64,000 nucleotides of DNA from Acidihalobacter ferrooxydans. Its GTDB lineage: Bacteria; Pseudomonadota; Gammaproteobacteria; DSM-5130; Acidihalobacteraceae. Shown here piece by piece: positions 51,645 to 60,508 of this stretch. Where the stretch lies: NCBI RefSeq assembly GCF_001975725.1, contig NZ_CP019434.1, positions 620,001-684,000 of the forward strand. The letters are read 5' to 3'. Made by a program: the position numbers and the translations under genes. Below the pieces are notes generated by a model. The model made no database searches. It saw only the letters and a list, made by a program, of their open reading frames with translations, and was not told the origin of the DNA. The first letter of the stretch is position 1. Every line of letters begins with the position of its first letter.

Positions 51645-52016
51645 CTATTGCAGCGCCCGTTCCAGACCCTCCGCCCAGTCGTCGACGAAGGCTTGAATCG
51701 ATTCGGCGAAATCGGGTTCCAGTTCGCTCTTGTCGATCGTGAAATGCACGATCAGTTCTTGTTTCTGCGCGTCGTAGGTGACCGTCCAGGTCGCCGCGTG
51801 CGGGCAGTTGAGCAGTGAGAAGCGCGTTCCGCAGCGCACGTCCATGCGGTCGACATCAAATGCGCCCCACAGGCAGTACAGGCTGCCCTCGCGGGCGTTG
51901 TCGACTTCGATCGAGTCGATCAGGCTGCATAGCTCGGGCAGATTGGTCAGTTCCAGCGTCTGCTGAAGGCGGTCGATGTCGAGTGTTGCGCGGGGTGTCT
52001 TGTGGTAGAACTCCAT
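51645..52016 (-). CDS. Uncharacterised 123-residue protein
   Basis: A soluble acidic protein: MEFYHKTPRATLDIDRLQQT, LELTNLPELCSLIDSIEVDN, GSLYCLWGAFDVDRMDVRCGTRFSLLNCPHAATWTVTYDA, then HFTIDKSELEPDFAESIQAFVDDWAEGLERAL. It contains about eight beta-strand-like segments and a C-terminal helix. I do not recognise the family. It lies between pepN and hemN, convergent with pepN and divergent from hemN. Codon use looks like the neighbours, and the frame is well defined, so it is probably a real gene. Confidence 0.75.
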   Translation of the reverse strand: MEFYHKTPRATLDIDRLQQTLELTNLPELCSLIDSIEVDNAREGSLYCLWGAFDVDRMDVRCGTRFSLLNCPHAATWTVTYDAQKQELIVHFTIDKSELEPDFAESIQAFVDDWAEGLERALQ

Positions 52017-52173
52017 GGGAAAATCTGTCCTGGTGGTGAGTGTTCGCGTCGGCGGGGGTGCCGAAGATGCCTATTGTAAGCGGGTTTTGCCCGGGGCAGG
52101 CGGCGTCCGCCTTGGGGCATAATGTCGCTTTGCTGCGCCAGGCGGCGTGGCGTGGTATTGCAGGAGACCTGCG

Positions 52174-53556
52174 GTGAATGCAGACAACCAGAACGTTCGT
52201 TTCGATCCCGAACTGATCAGGCGCTACGACCGAGCCGGACCGCGCTACACCTCGTATCCGACGGCGGTGCAGTTCCACGAAGGCTTCGGCGAGGAAGACT
52301 ACCGCGCCGCCGCGGCGCGCAGCAACGCCGGCGGCCGTGCCCTGTCGCTGTATTTCCATCTGCCGTTCTGCGACACGGTCTGCTACTACTGCGCCTGCAA
52401 CAAGATCGTGACCAAGGATCGCAGCCGTGCCGCGCCGTATCTGCAGCGCCTGCACCGCGAGCTGGCCATGCAGGGCGAGTTGTTCGACGCCCGGCGCAAG
52501 GTCGAGCAACTGCACTGGGGCGGCGGCACGCCGACCTTTCTGTCGCATGCCGAAATGAGCGAACTGGTCGACGTCACCGGCCGGCATTTCGAGCTGGTCG
52601 AGGACGGCGAGTATTCCATCGAGATCGACCCGCGCGAGGTCGACGGCGAAACGGTCGGATTGTTGCGCCGGCTCGGTTTCAACCGCCTGAGCCTGGGCGT
52701 GCAGGACTTCGACGCGCGGGTGCAGAAGGCGGTCAACCGCATTCAGGGCGAGGCTGAAACGCTGGGCGTGATCGACGCCGCACGCGGCGCGGGCTTCCGC
52801 TCGGTCAGCGTCGATCTGATCTACGGCCTGCCGCATCAGAGCGTGGCGAGTTTCGCCGCGACCGTGGACAAGATTATCGCCGCCGCGCCGGATCGCCTGT
52901 CGGTGTTCAATTACGCGCACCTGCCTGAACGCTTCAAGCCGCAGCGGCGCATCGCCGCCGCCAATCTGCCGAGCGCAGCGCAGAAGCTGGCGATTCTCGA
53001 AGACACCATCGGTCGTCTGACCGCCGCCGGCTATGTCTACATCGGCATGGATCATTTCGCGCGCCCTGACGACGAACTCGCCGTGGCTCAGCGCGAGGGT
53101 ACGCTGTACCGCAACTTCCAGGGTTATTCGACGCACGCCGACTGCGACCTTGTCGCCGTGGGCGTGACCTCGATCGGCATGATCGCCGACACTTACAGCC
53201 AGAACGTGCGTACCGAGGCGGAGTACTTCGAGCGCGTCGATGCCGGGCGGCTGCCGGTGTTTCGCGGTGTGCGCCTGAGCGCGGACGACAGGCTGCGTCG
53301 CGCCGTCATTACCGATCTGATCTGTCACTTTCGCGTGGATTACGCCCGCATCAAGGCAGCTTATGGCGTCGTCTTCGAGGACTACTTTGCGGCTGAACTG
53401 GCGGTGCTGGAATCCATGCAGAACGACGGGCTGCTCAGGCTCGAAGCATCGGGTATCACGGTTGCGCCGGCGGGTCGGCTGTTGATCCGCAATATTTGCA
53501 TGGTTTTCGATCGCTATTTAAGCGAGGTGAAAGGCGGATATTCAAAGGTGATCTGA
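52174..53556 (+). CDS. hemN: Oxygen-independent coproporphyrinogen III oxidase
   Basis: 460 residues (E. coli 457). GPRYTSYPTAVQFHEGFGEED is the N-terminal trip-wire region. The radical-SAM cluster is in LYFHLPFCDTVCYYCACNKI (CxxxCxxC, plus the extra Cys of CAC). QLHWGGGTPTFLSHAEM, SIEIDPREVDGETV, GVQDFDARVQKAVNRIQ and YIGMDHFARPDDELAVAQREGTLYRNFQGYSTHADCDLVAVG are canonical. It decarboxylates coproporphyrinogen III under low oxygen. A GTG start has AGGAG seven bases before it. I saw no clear FNR box upstream. Confidence 0.96.
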   Translation: MNADNQNVRFDPELIRRYDRAGPRYTSYPTAVQFHEGFGEEDYRAAAARSNAGGRALSLYFHLPFCDTVCYYCACNKIVTKDRSRAAPYLQRLHRELAMQGELFDARRKVEQLHWGGGTPTFLSHAEMSELVDVTGRHFELVEDGEYSIEIDPREVDGETVGLLRRLGFNRLSLGVQDFDARVQKAVNRIQGEAETLGVIDAARGAGFRSVSVDLIYGLPHQSVASFAATVDKIIAAAPDRLSVFNYAHLPERFKPQRRIAAANLPSAAQKLAILEDTIGRLTAAGYVYIGMDHFARPDDELAVAQREGTLYRNFQGYSTHADCDLVAVGVTSIGMIADTYSQNVRTEAEYFERVDAGRLPVFRGVRLSADDRLRRAVITDLICHFRVDYARIKAAYGVVFEDYFAAELAVLESMQNDGLLRLEASGITVAPAGRLLIRNICMVFDRYLSEVKGGYSKVI

Positions 53557-53767
53557 CGCGTCGGGCATGCCAGTCAGCGCAACGCGGTGACGATGTCGGG
53601 ATGACTTCGAGGGTGTCCGACGAAAGCGAAAATTTACGTGCAGGTCAATGGCCTGCGAGCTGCGTGGGCGCTGTGCGAAGATGGAGCGGAAACAGCCTGG
53701 CCGGCCCGGGCAGCGCATCTGTCAGGGGTTGCTGTTTGACGCGATATTTCACGCGTTTCGTTGCTCG

Positions 53768-55171
53768 TTACCCGGCTTCTCGGGGTTGTGGCCTGGGAGG
53801 AGCCTCTTGGCGTGCGTTCGAGTTCTTCAGAGCGGCATCGGCCGCGTTACGCAGGCGTTGCAGGGTCGCGCGATCGAATTGGCCTTCGGCGATTGCCGCC
53901 AGCGCCTGTGCAGGCAACAACGGTGCGGCATGTCCGAATTGGCGCGTGAAGCGTTCGGCAACATGCCGTGCGAGTTCTGTCATGCGGTTCTCGTCGCCAT
54001 GCGATTCGGCCATGATGATGGCGATCAGGGATTCGGTGTCGCGTAGCGCGCGCTTTTCGCGCCGTTCGTAGAGCGTTTCGAGTGTGAGCACGATGGAGCG
54101 AATGGAGTCGGCGGGATAGCCGCTGGTTTCCAGGTGCTGATATAGCGTGCGGTTCAGCTCGAAGGGTAGCGCGGCAAAACGCTCCACGAAGGCGCTCACC
54201 AGGGCATCGATGCCGGTAGCGATGTCGGATTGTGCGAGGTTCTCGGTTTTTTGCACGGCACGCACCGCGTAGCTCAGCAGTTCGGATACACGCTGCGGGT
54301 CGAGGCGGGTGAGAGCGGTCGCGGGCGGGTCGTCGTTCGCCGTGGTTGGTTCGACGGGTTTCGCCGAGCTTGCGACGGCCTCAGATAAGCTGCGCTGTGT
54401 GTTGGCCGGTAGCGGGTCGGTGACGGCATGGTCGAGGCGTTTGGCGAGTTCGTAGAAGCACAGGCTGGCTGGGGCATCGTAGCGCAGGAAAATCACGGGT
54501 CGTTGGATGCGTACTGCAGCGCCTACATTGTCGTCGGTCAGGATGTGTCCAAGGGCCGCGACCCGTTGCTGCAGATATTTGGTGACGGCAGCGTGAAAGC
54601 GGTTGAATACGGTGCGAAATTCCTGAATATTCGCCACTTGATTGACGACGACATGGGTCGGGGCACTGACGCCGGCGCGCCGCATGACCCGCAACAGCGA
54701 AAAACTGTTGGTCAGTGAGGTCGGCTCGGGCGTGATGACGAGGATGATGAACGCCGCCGCCTTGAGGAAGAAGATCACGTCATGGCCACTACCCGCGGCG
54801 GTGTCGATAATGAGGTAGTCGAATGTCTCCTCCAGCGCGGTCAGGGCTTCGGTAAGGCGCTGGCGCTGCGTGCCGTCGAGATCCTCGCCGTCGGCGATGC
54901 CCGAAGCGGCCGGTATGATGGATACGCCTCCCGGTGCCTTGATCAGAATGTCTTCGATCGGATGCTGGCCGTTGAGCACGTGTTCGAGCGTCAGCTTCGG
55001 TTTGAGGCCGAGCAGGATGTTCGCATTGGCCTGATTGGTGTCGGCATCGAACAGGCAGACGCGGCGGGGCAGGCTGGAAAGGGCCACGGCCAGGTTCACG
55101 CTGGTGTTGGTCTTGCCTACGCCGCCTTTGCCACTGGTGACGGCGATGATCTTCGCTTTCCTCGGTATCAT
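53768..55171 (-). CDS. MinD/ParA-like ATPase with long C-terminal extension
   Basis: 467 residues. The ATPase core (1-260) has the deviant Walker A SGKGGVGKTNTSVNLA, LFDADTNQANANILLGLKP, YLIIDTAAGSGHDVIFFLKAA and VITPEPTSLTNSFSLLRVM, most like the FlhG/MinD branch. After about residue 265 comes a low-complexity linker, then a roughly 170-residue helical domain (SELLSYAVRAVQKTENLAQS, FAALPFELNRTLYQHLETSG, RMTELARHVAERFTRQFG) of unknown function. It lies 18 bases after the REC-GGDEF-EAL gene, so probably in one operon, perhaps positioning or gating a signalling or polar complex. Confidence 0.87.
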   Translation of the reverse strand: MIPRKAKIIAVTSGKGGVGKTNTSVNLAVALSSLPRRVCLFDADTNQANANILLGLKPKLTLEHVLNGQHPIEDILIKAPGGVSIIPAASGIADGEDLDGTQRQRLTEALTALEETFDYLIIDTAAGSGHDVIFFLKAAAFIILVITPEPTSLTNSFSLLRVMRRAGVSAPTHVVVNQVANIQEFRTVFNRFHAAVTKYLQQRVAALGHILTDDNVGAAVRIQRPVIFLRYDAPASLCFYELAKRLDHAVTDPLPANTQRSLSEAVASSAKPVEPTTANDDPPATALTRLDPQRVSELLSYAVRAVQKTENLAQSDIATGIDALVSAFVERFAALPFELNRTLYQHLETSGYPADSIRSIVLTLETLYERREKRALRDTESLIAIIMAESHGDENRMTELARHVAERFTRQFGHAAPLLPAQALAAIAEGQFDRATLQRLRNAADAALKNSNARQEAPPRPQPREAG

Positions 55172-55189
55172 CCGACCCGCCCCAGTGAA

Positions 55190-57364
55190 CTATGCGTTGT
55201 GGCGATTGGCCTGGATCAAGCCGGGGTTTTCCTGATCGGCCTGGCTCGCGCGCAGCAGTTCTTCAATATCCTGGACTGGCAAAGGGCGGCTGAACAGGTA
55301 GCCCTGCATCGTGTGGCAGTTACGCTGCTCCAGCCAGTCCCGCTGTGCCTCGGTCTCCACGCCCTCGGCGATTACCTTCAGGTTGAACCCGTGCGCCATG
55401 ACGATGATGGCGTCGATGACGGAACGCTCGTTGCGTTCCGGGGCGATGTCGCGCACGAAGGAGCGGTCGATTTTCAATGTGTGGATCGGTAGCCGATGCA
55501 AATAGTTCAGCGAGGAATAGCCGGTGCCGAAATCATCGATGGCGATGTTGATGCCGTGGTGAGAAAGCGCGGTCAGGTGATGGGTCGCACGGGTGATGTC
55601 CTGGGCGATCAGCGTTTCCGTGATTTCCAGTTCCAGCCGGTTGCCGGGAACGCCATGGCGCTGCAGCGTCTGGATGGTTTCATCCACGATGGTGGTGTGC
55701 TTGAGGTCGAGTGCCGAGAGATTGACGGCCAGGCGCGGCGGGGCGATGCCTGCGTCCATCCACTGCCGCATTTGTGCGGTGGTGGCATCCAGTACCCAAA
55801 GGGTGATGCGACTGATGAGGTCGATTTCCTCCGCCAGGGGAATGAAGCTGTCCGGATACAGCATGCCGCGTTCCGGATGCTGCCAGCGCAGCAGGGCCTC
55901 GATGCCAACGATGCGGCGATTCGTGGTGTCGAACTGCGGCTGATAGTAAACGGCGAATTCTTCTTTGCTGAGCGCTCGCCGCAGGTCCATCTCGAGATCC
56001 ATGTGCTGCGAGAATTCCGATCCCATCGCCTGCGCATAAAACGCGTAGCCTCCGCGGGAATCGTTTTTGACACTGTACATGGCAATGTCGGCGTTCTTGA
56101 TCAGTTCGTCATCGGTGCTTCCGTCATCGGGAAACATGGCGATACCGATACTGGCCGAAATGAACAGTTCGCGTTGATTGATGACGAAAGGCTGCTTGAG
56201 TGCGGCGATGATTTTGGAGCTGACGGCGGATGCGCTCTTGTGGTCGGTGACCTGCGGCAGCAGGATGACGAATTCATCTCCCCCGAGCCGGGCAAGCGTG
56301 TCGGCGTCGCGCAGGCATTCCTGCATGCTTTGCCCGGCAGCGCGCAGCAGCTGGTCGCCAATGACGTGGCCGAGGGTGTCGTTGACGATCTTGAAACGGT
56401 CCAGGTCGATGAACATGACGGCGACCTTGTGCCCTGTGCGGCGGGCCTGGGCAATCATCATGTTGAGGCGATCCTTGAACAGCGTGCGATTGGGCAGGCC
56501 GGTCAATAGATCGTGATGGGCCTGGTAGCGGATGGTCTCCTCGGCCTGTTTGCGCTCGGAGATGTCGCGCGCCACCCCGTAGGTGCCGACGTGGCGGCGT
56601 TCGTTGTCATGCCCGGTCGATGAATAAAGGCCGATGGCATTGAGTTCGATACACATGAGCTGGGTCGAGAAGCTCCTGTGTCCGCCGGAGCCCCCCTTTG
56701 TCCGCAGGCGCAGTTCGACGTTGTGCGTGGCACGCTTGCCCGTGCGCCGCTCGTTGAAGGTGAAGCGCGCGAGTTCCTGATCCTCTTCATGGACCAGCGT
56801 GGTGTAGTGCTTGTCAATCAGATCGTCGCGGGTGAAGCCGAGCAGTTGGGTGACGCGTTTGTTCAGGAAGGTGAAGCAGCCTTCCTCGTTGAGCACATAA
56901 ATGATGTCGGGCGATGTATTGACGAGGAAACGGTGCAGCTTTTCCGAATTGCGCAGACGTTTCTGATATGCGGTGGCATCGCGGCGCAGGCGACGCTGTG
57001 CCAGGGTGTTGTCCAGGCGTTTGAGCAACTGTTCCGGCGTGTATGGTTTGGTCAGAAAATCGTGCGCGCCCAGTCGCAAGGCTTCCACTGCGGTTTCAAA
57101 GGACGCCTCACCGCTGATGACGATGATGTCGGTCGGGATGTTGTGCTGCGCGACGTATTGCATGATCTGCTGACCGTTTACGTGCGGCATCTTCAGATCG
57201 AGCAGCGCGATGTCGTAGTGCCCGGTACGCAATCGCTCGATTGCGTTGCGACTGTCGCTTTCGAGGTCGACTTCGTAGCCGTTGAGCGAGAGTAGATCGC
57301 GCATGCTGTTGAGAAGGCGCGGTTCGTCGTCGACGGCGAGCAGCGTGGGGCTGGCAGGTAGCAT
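55190..57364 (-). CDS. Response regulator with PAS, GGDEF and EAL domains
   Basis: About 724 residues. The receiver domain has TLLAVDDEPRLLNSMRDLLS with the phospho-acceptor Asp in DIALLDLKMPHVNGQQ and the Lys in HDFLTKPYTP. PAS (LHRFLVNTSPDIIYVLNEEG) follows. The cyclase domain is intact (DTLARLGGDEFVILLPQ), and the phosphodiesterase keeps GIEALLRWQHPERG, NYLHRLPIHTLKIDRSFV and VIAEGVETEAQ. It can therefore make or break c-di-GMP in response to phosphorylation, probably from the HDOD kinase next door. The frame extends to a TTG at 57400; ATG 57364 is used. Repeat B7 lies just upstream. Confidence 0.9.
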   Translation of the reverse strand: MLPASPTLLAVDDEPRLLNSMRDLLSLNGYEVDLESDSRNAIERLRTGHYDIALLDLKMPHVNGQQIMQYVAQHNIPTDIIVISGEASFETAVEALRLGAHDFLTKPYTPEQLLKRLDNTLAQRRLRRDATAYQKRLRNSEKLHRFLVNTSPDIIYVLNEEGCFTFLNKRVTQLLGFTRDDLIDKHYTTLVHEEDQELARFTFNERRTGKRATHNVELRLRTKGGSGGHRSFSTQLMCIELNAIGLYSSTGHDNERRHVGTYGVARDISERKQAEETIRYQAHHDLLTGLPNRTLFKDRLNMMIAQARRTGHKVAVMFIDLDRFKIVNDTLGHVIGDQLLRAAGQSMQECLRDADTLARLGGDEFVILLPQVTDHKSASAVSSKIIAALKQPFVINQRELFISASIGIAMFPDDGSTDDELIKNADIAMYSVKNDSRGGYAFYAQAMGSEFSQHMDLEMDLRRALSKEEFAVYYQPQFDTTNRRIVGIEALLRWQHPERGMLYPDSFIPLAEEIDLISRITLWVLDATTAQMRQWMDAGIAPPRLAVNLSALDLKHTTIVDETIQTLQRHGVPGNRLELEITETLIAQDITRATHHLTALSHHGINIAIDDFGTGYSSLNYLHRLPIHTLKIDRSFVRDIAPERNERSVIDAIIVMAHGFNLKVIAEGVETEAQRDWLEQRNCHTMQGYLFSRPLPVQDIEELLRASQADQENPGLIQANRHNA

Positions 57365-57417
57365 GGCGGTATCGTCAGTGTGAACCACTCGGTCTGTCAA
57401 CTCCGCCGTTTATTCCT

Positions 57418-57581
57418 AGGAGCCTGTCGGACTTGGAAAGAATCGACTGAGGCGATGGGATAATGGGCCCACACCCCGCTCGTTTTCGTCGAATAGAACC
57501 ACTATTGTTCTCAAAAGAGCGAGAAACTGGCCTCCATTCCCCACTCGCCTCGCTACGATCCTCCAAGTCCGACAGACTCCG
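57418..57581 (+). repeat. Dispersed repeat family B, copy B7 (near intact)
   Basis: 164 bp from AGGAGCCTGTCGGACTTGGA to CCAAGTCCGACAGACTCCG, nearly identical inside to B6. It separates the histidine kinase gene from its likely response regulator. Confidence 0.9.
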
Positions 57582-57642
57582 AGACCCGACGAGACCGTGG
57601 CGTGAGAGGCGCTTCGGCCTGCCGTCGCATGTCAGGAATGCT

Positions 57643-59787
57643 TTACGCATCGGGCAGGGTCCGTGGCAGCAGGATCTGGAAACGTGTGCCTTGAGTGCCG
57701 CTGCGGCAGGTGATTTGGCCATGCAGGCTGTCCACGAGCCGCTTGGTGATCGACAGACCCAGCCCGGAGTGGCTCTTGCCTTTGGTGCTGACGACCGGCT
57801 CGAAGAGCGTGGCGAGAATTTGCGGCGGAATGCCGGGGCCATTGTCGGATATTTCGACACTGACATACGCGTTGCTGCCGCTGTAGACATAGTCCTCGGT
57901 GCGGATGTAAACCGTTTGCCCCGCACGCAATGCTTCGGCCGCATTTTTGACCAGGTTAACCAGAATCTGTTTGACGCTGTTGCGTGAAACCACGATGTCC
58001 GGAATGGCAGGGTCCAGCGATAGTTCGAGGCCGATCTGCTGTGGCGTGAACAGGGTTGGCTTGAAAAGGTTGGCAACGTCTTCGGCCAATGTGTTCAGGC
58101 GGGTGATTTCGTCCTGGCTGTTTTCGTCGACGGTATCGGTCAGCGTGCGCAGGATCGCGCCGACCCGGGTAATTTCCTCGCCGATGATGCGTATGTCCCC
58201 GTGTATTTCGGGACTGGCGGATGCAGCGTGTTTTTCCAATACAGCCAAATAGTTCTGGATGATGCTGAGAGGGTTCCTGGCCTCGTGTGCAATGCTGTGG
58301 GTGAGCAGGCGGAATTCGGCCGCCTGCGCTTTGCGCTCGGAGTCTTGCTGTTCGCAACGCTGGCGCAGCGCTGTGAGTGCACTGCCCAGTTCCTTGGCGA
58401 ACAGGGACAGAAGGGTCTTGCGGTGCGTCAGGCGTGTTTCCTCATCCGGATCCAGGCCGATCAGGATCGCGCCCACGCGCGTGTCGCCCGCGGTCAGCGC
58501 GATTGCGAGCAAACCCTGACGTTGCAGTAGCGACATCAGCTCGCAATCGACGATGGCTGGGGCTGGCGTTTCGCTGATGTTTCTGCGCCATGGATAATAC
58601 TGACGTGTCTCCCCCGTGGAGAGAACGGCACCGACCAGGCTTTGTTCTTCCGGCAGTTTGAAGACGAATTCCGGCCATATACCGGCAGTATCCAGCGGCG
58701 AATGAGCAATGGCACTGGCGCCGTTGTCCTGGATCAGGACAAAACCGATGGCGTGGACGCCGAATAGCAGACTGCAGGCGATTTGCGAGGCTGCGCACAG
58801 GGATTCGATGCTGTCGGCATCGCTGAATTGCCGGCGCACGGCCGCTATAAGGTGTAATTCGCTGAGGCGGTGGGCCAACGGCGAGACGTGTGCATCCGCC
58901 GCGGGTGTGGTTGAAGAGACTTCGTCTGCAAGGGCGAATTTCTGGGCGGTTTGTTCGGTCTGCGCCAAGGCCGCGTCATAGGTCTCGTCGAGGAAGCCGG
59001 GAATAAGACCCAGAAGGCGATCGGCTTCGACCAGGCTTGTTGCATCGGCTACCTGGCCGGCGGCGGTAAGGCGATTGGCTACCGCGATCAGGCGCACGAG
59101 GTGGTGGGCATTGGTCAGCGCATCCGCACTCGCGTGGTGATGGCGGATGGCGTCCACTAACGGTCCGGTGCGTCCCGCACGCTGCAGCAGCATTGCACCG
59201 AGCGCGGCGTGATCAATGCCGAAGGTGGCGATTTCCTGGCGTAACAGGCCGTCCGGCGTATTTCCGCTCTGCTCGAACAGCGGGACGTAATCCGCGGGGA
59301 AATGTGCCAGCAGGGCGATTTGTCCCAGATTGCTGATCAGTCCGGCCAGATATGCCTCGTGGCGCGCTGCATAACCGCTGAGTGTCGCCAGTCGCTCGGC
59401 CAATGTGGCGGTCAACAGGGACTCGCGCCAGAACCGACGCAGCAAGTCGGAATGAGTCGCGAGGGACTTGTTGATGTATTGATACACTGCGGCGGTGAGC
59501 GCGAGTGTCCTGACGGTGTCGATGCCCAGCAGCATGAGGCTTCGTTCGAGGCTGGCCGGATGGTTGCTGTGGCGTTGATGTCCATAGATGGGGCTGGCGG
59601 ACAACGCCAGTACGCGTGCAGCAAGCGCGGCGTCTTGCCGAATCAGATCGGCGATATCCGTCAAGTTTTTGTCCGCTTCCTCGCAGGCATCGAGCAGTTG
59701 GAACACGACCTGCGGCGGTGTCGGCAGCTGCGTTATATCGACAGCTTTGAGTTGAGGCGTCAGGGCGCTGTTCTGAGCACTGTTCAT
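57643..59787 (-). CDS. HDOD-GAF sensor histidine kinase
   Basis: About 714 residues. N-terminal HDOD domain (10-275): LPTPPQVVFQLLDACEEADK, LIRQDAALAARVLALSASPIYG, LMLLGIDTVRTLALTAAVYQ, AYLAGLISNLGQIALLAHFP and GAMLLQRAGRTGPLVDAIRHHH. A GAF-like domain follows (about 315-470). The kinase core has the phospho-His in THSIAHEARNPLSIIQNYLAVLE and the ATP domain boxes ILVNLVKNAAEALRAGQ, EISDNGPGIPPQI and SHSGLGLSITKRLVDSLHG. No membrane segment is present, so it is cytoplasmic. The likely partner is the response regulator at 55190. ATG 59787 has GAGG upstream. Confidence 0.9.
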   Translation of the reverse strand: MNSAQNSALTPQLKAVDITQLPTPPQVVFQLLDACEEADKNLTDIADLIRQDAALAARVLALSASPIYGHQRHSNHPASLERSLMLLGIDTVRTLALTAAVYQYINKSLATHSDLLRRFWRESLLTATLAERLATLSGYAARHEAYLAGLISNLGQIALLAHFPADYVPLFEQSGNTPDGLLRQEIATFGIDHAALGAMLLQRAGRTGPLVDAIRHHHASADALTNAHHLVRLIAVANRLTAAGQVADATSLVEADRLLGLIPGFLDETYDAALAQTEQTAQKFALADEVSSTTPAADAHVSPLAHRLSELHLIAAVRRQFSDADSIESLCAASQIACSLLFGVHAIGFVLIQDNGASAIAHSPLDTAGIWPEFVFKLPEEQSLVGAVLSTGETRQYYPWRRNISETPAPAIVDCELMSLLQRQGLLAIALTAGDTRVGAILIGLDPDEETRLTHRKTLLSLFAKELGSALTALRQRCEQQDSERKAQAAEFRLLTHSIAHEARNPLSIIQNYLAVLEKHAASASPEIHGDIRIIGEEITRVGAILRTLTDTVDENSQDEITRLNTLAEDVANLFKPTLFTPQQIGLELSLDPAIPDIVVSRNSVKQILVNLVKNAAEALRAGQTVYIRTEDYVYSGSNAYVSVEISDNGPGIPPQILATLFEPVVSTKGKSHSGLGLSITKRLVDSLHGQITCRSGTQGTRFQILLPRTLPDA

Positions 59788-59859
59788 ATGGCCTCGCGGC
59801 AAGTTATGTATTATTGATTATGAATCCCGTTAATGTACTTCTTGAGCGCTTGTTTATTC

Positions 59860-60024
59860 AAGCCAGATAGTGCATTAGAAGCGGCACGCTTGCTTGATCT
59901 TTAGAACTCACTTTAAAAATCTTCTTCGCTCGGTCATAGCGTAACGACGCTGTTCGCCGGAAAAAATTTCCTGAAATTCCAAATTTATACGCAATCATCC
60001 TCTGTCTAATGGAATATCTGGATT
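59860..60024 (+). repeat. Dispersed repeat family A, copy A6 (full length)
   Basis: 165 bp: left AAGCCAGATAGTGCATTAGA, core GCTTGATCTTTAGAACTCAC and GGTCATAGCGTAACGACGCT, right TACGCAATCATCCTCTGTCT, then AATGGAATATCTGGATT. Ends are inverted repeats of each other. It is more AT-rich than other copies and lies directly upstream of the histidine kinase gene. Confidence 0.75.
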
Positions 60025-60251
60025 CAAGCAATGACCTGTTTTCCGGACTTCTGGCGTCTGGCTTGTTTCGGCCTCCGGTATTTTATCTCCGCCCATCAAT
60101 AAAACTGTCATCTGTCGAGTGTGACCGTGCTGTTGAGCCTGAGTGGCGCTAGTCTGTGTGCCTATGTCTGCCGCGGAAGGTATCTTGCAAAGAAGTATTG
60201 GGGGCGTTTTTGGTGCATATAAAATATTTTGAACTTTTATGGTGCGTTCCC

Positions 60252-60391
60252 AATGGCCTGTCGGACTCGGAGGATCGTGGTGAGGTGAGAGCGGGCCGGA
60301 ATAAAAATGGTTTTACTCGACAAAAAAGAGCGGGGTGTGATCCCATTATCCCATCGACGTAGGCGATTCTTTCCAGGCCCAACAGGTTTCT
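60252..60391 (-). repeat. Dispersed repeat family B, copy B8 (internally deleted)
   Basis: ATGGCCTGTCGGACTCGGAG, ATGGTTTTACTCGACAAAAA, CATTATCCCATCGACGTAGG and TTCTTTCCAGGCCCAACAGG match family B in reverse with about 25 bp missing. With A6 it fills much of the 720-bp gap before the ABC operon; the rest (60025-60251 and 60392-60508) is AT-rich and should hold that operon's promoter, but I could not pick one with confidence. Confidence 0.65.
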
Positions 60392-60508
60392 GGCCCGAAT
60401 ATTTCATGCATCTGTGCGGATCTCGCGCCGGATATGATTTTAAAGGGGGATTTCAGGCGGCCCGAGTGATCGGTGGGGAATTTTGTGAAATATCCGGGTT
60501 GATAACGA

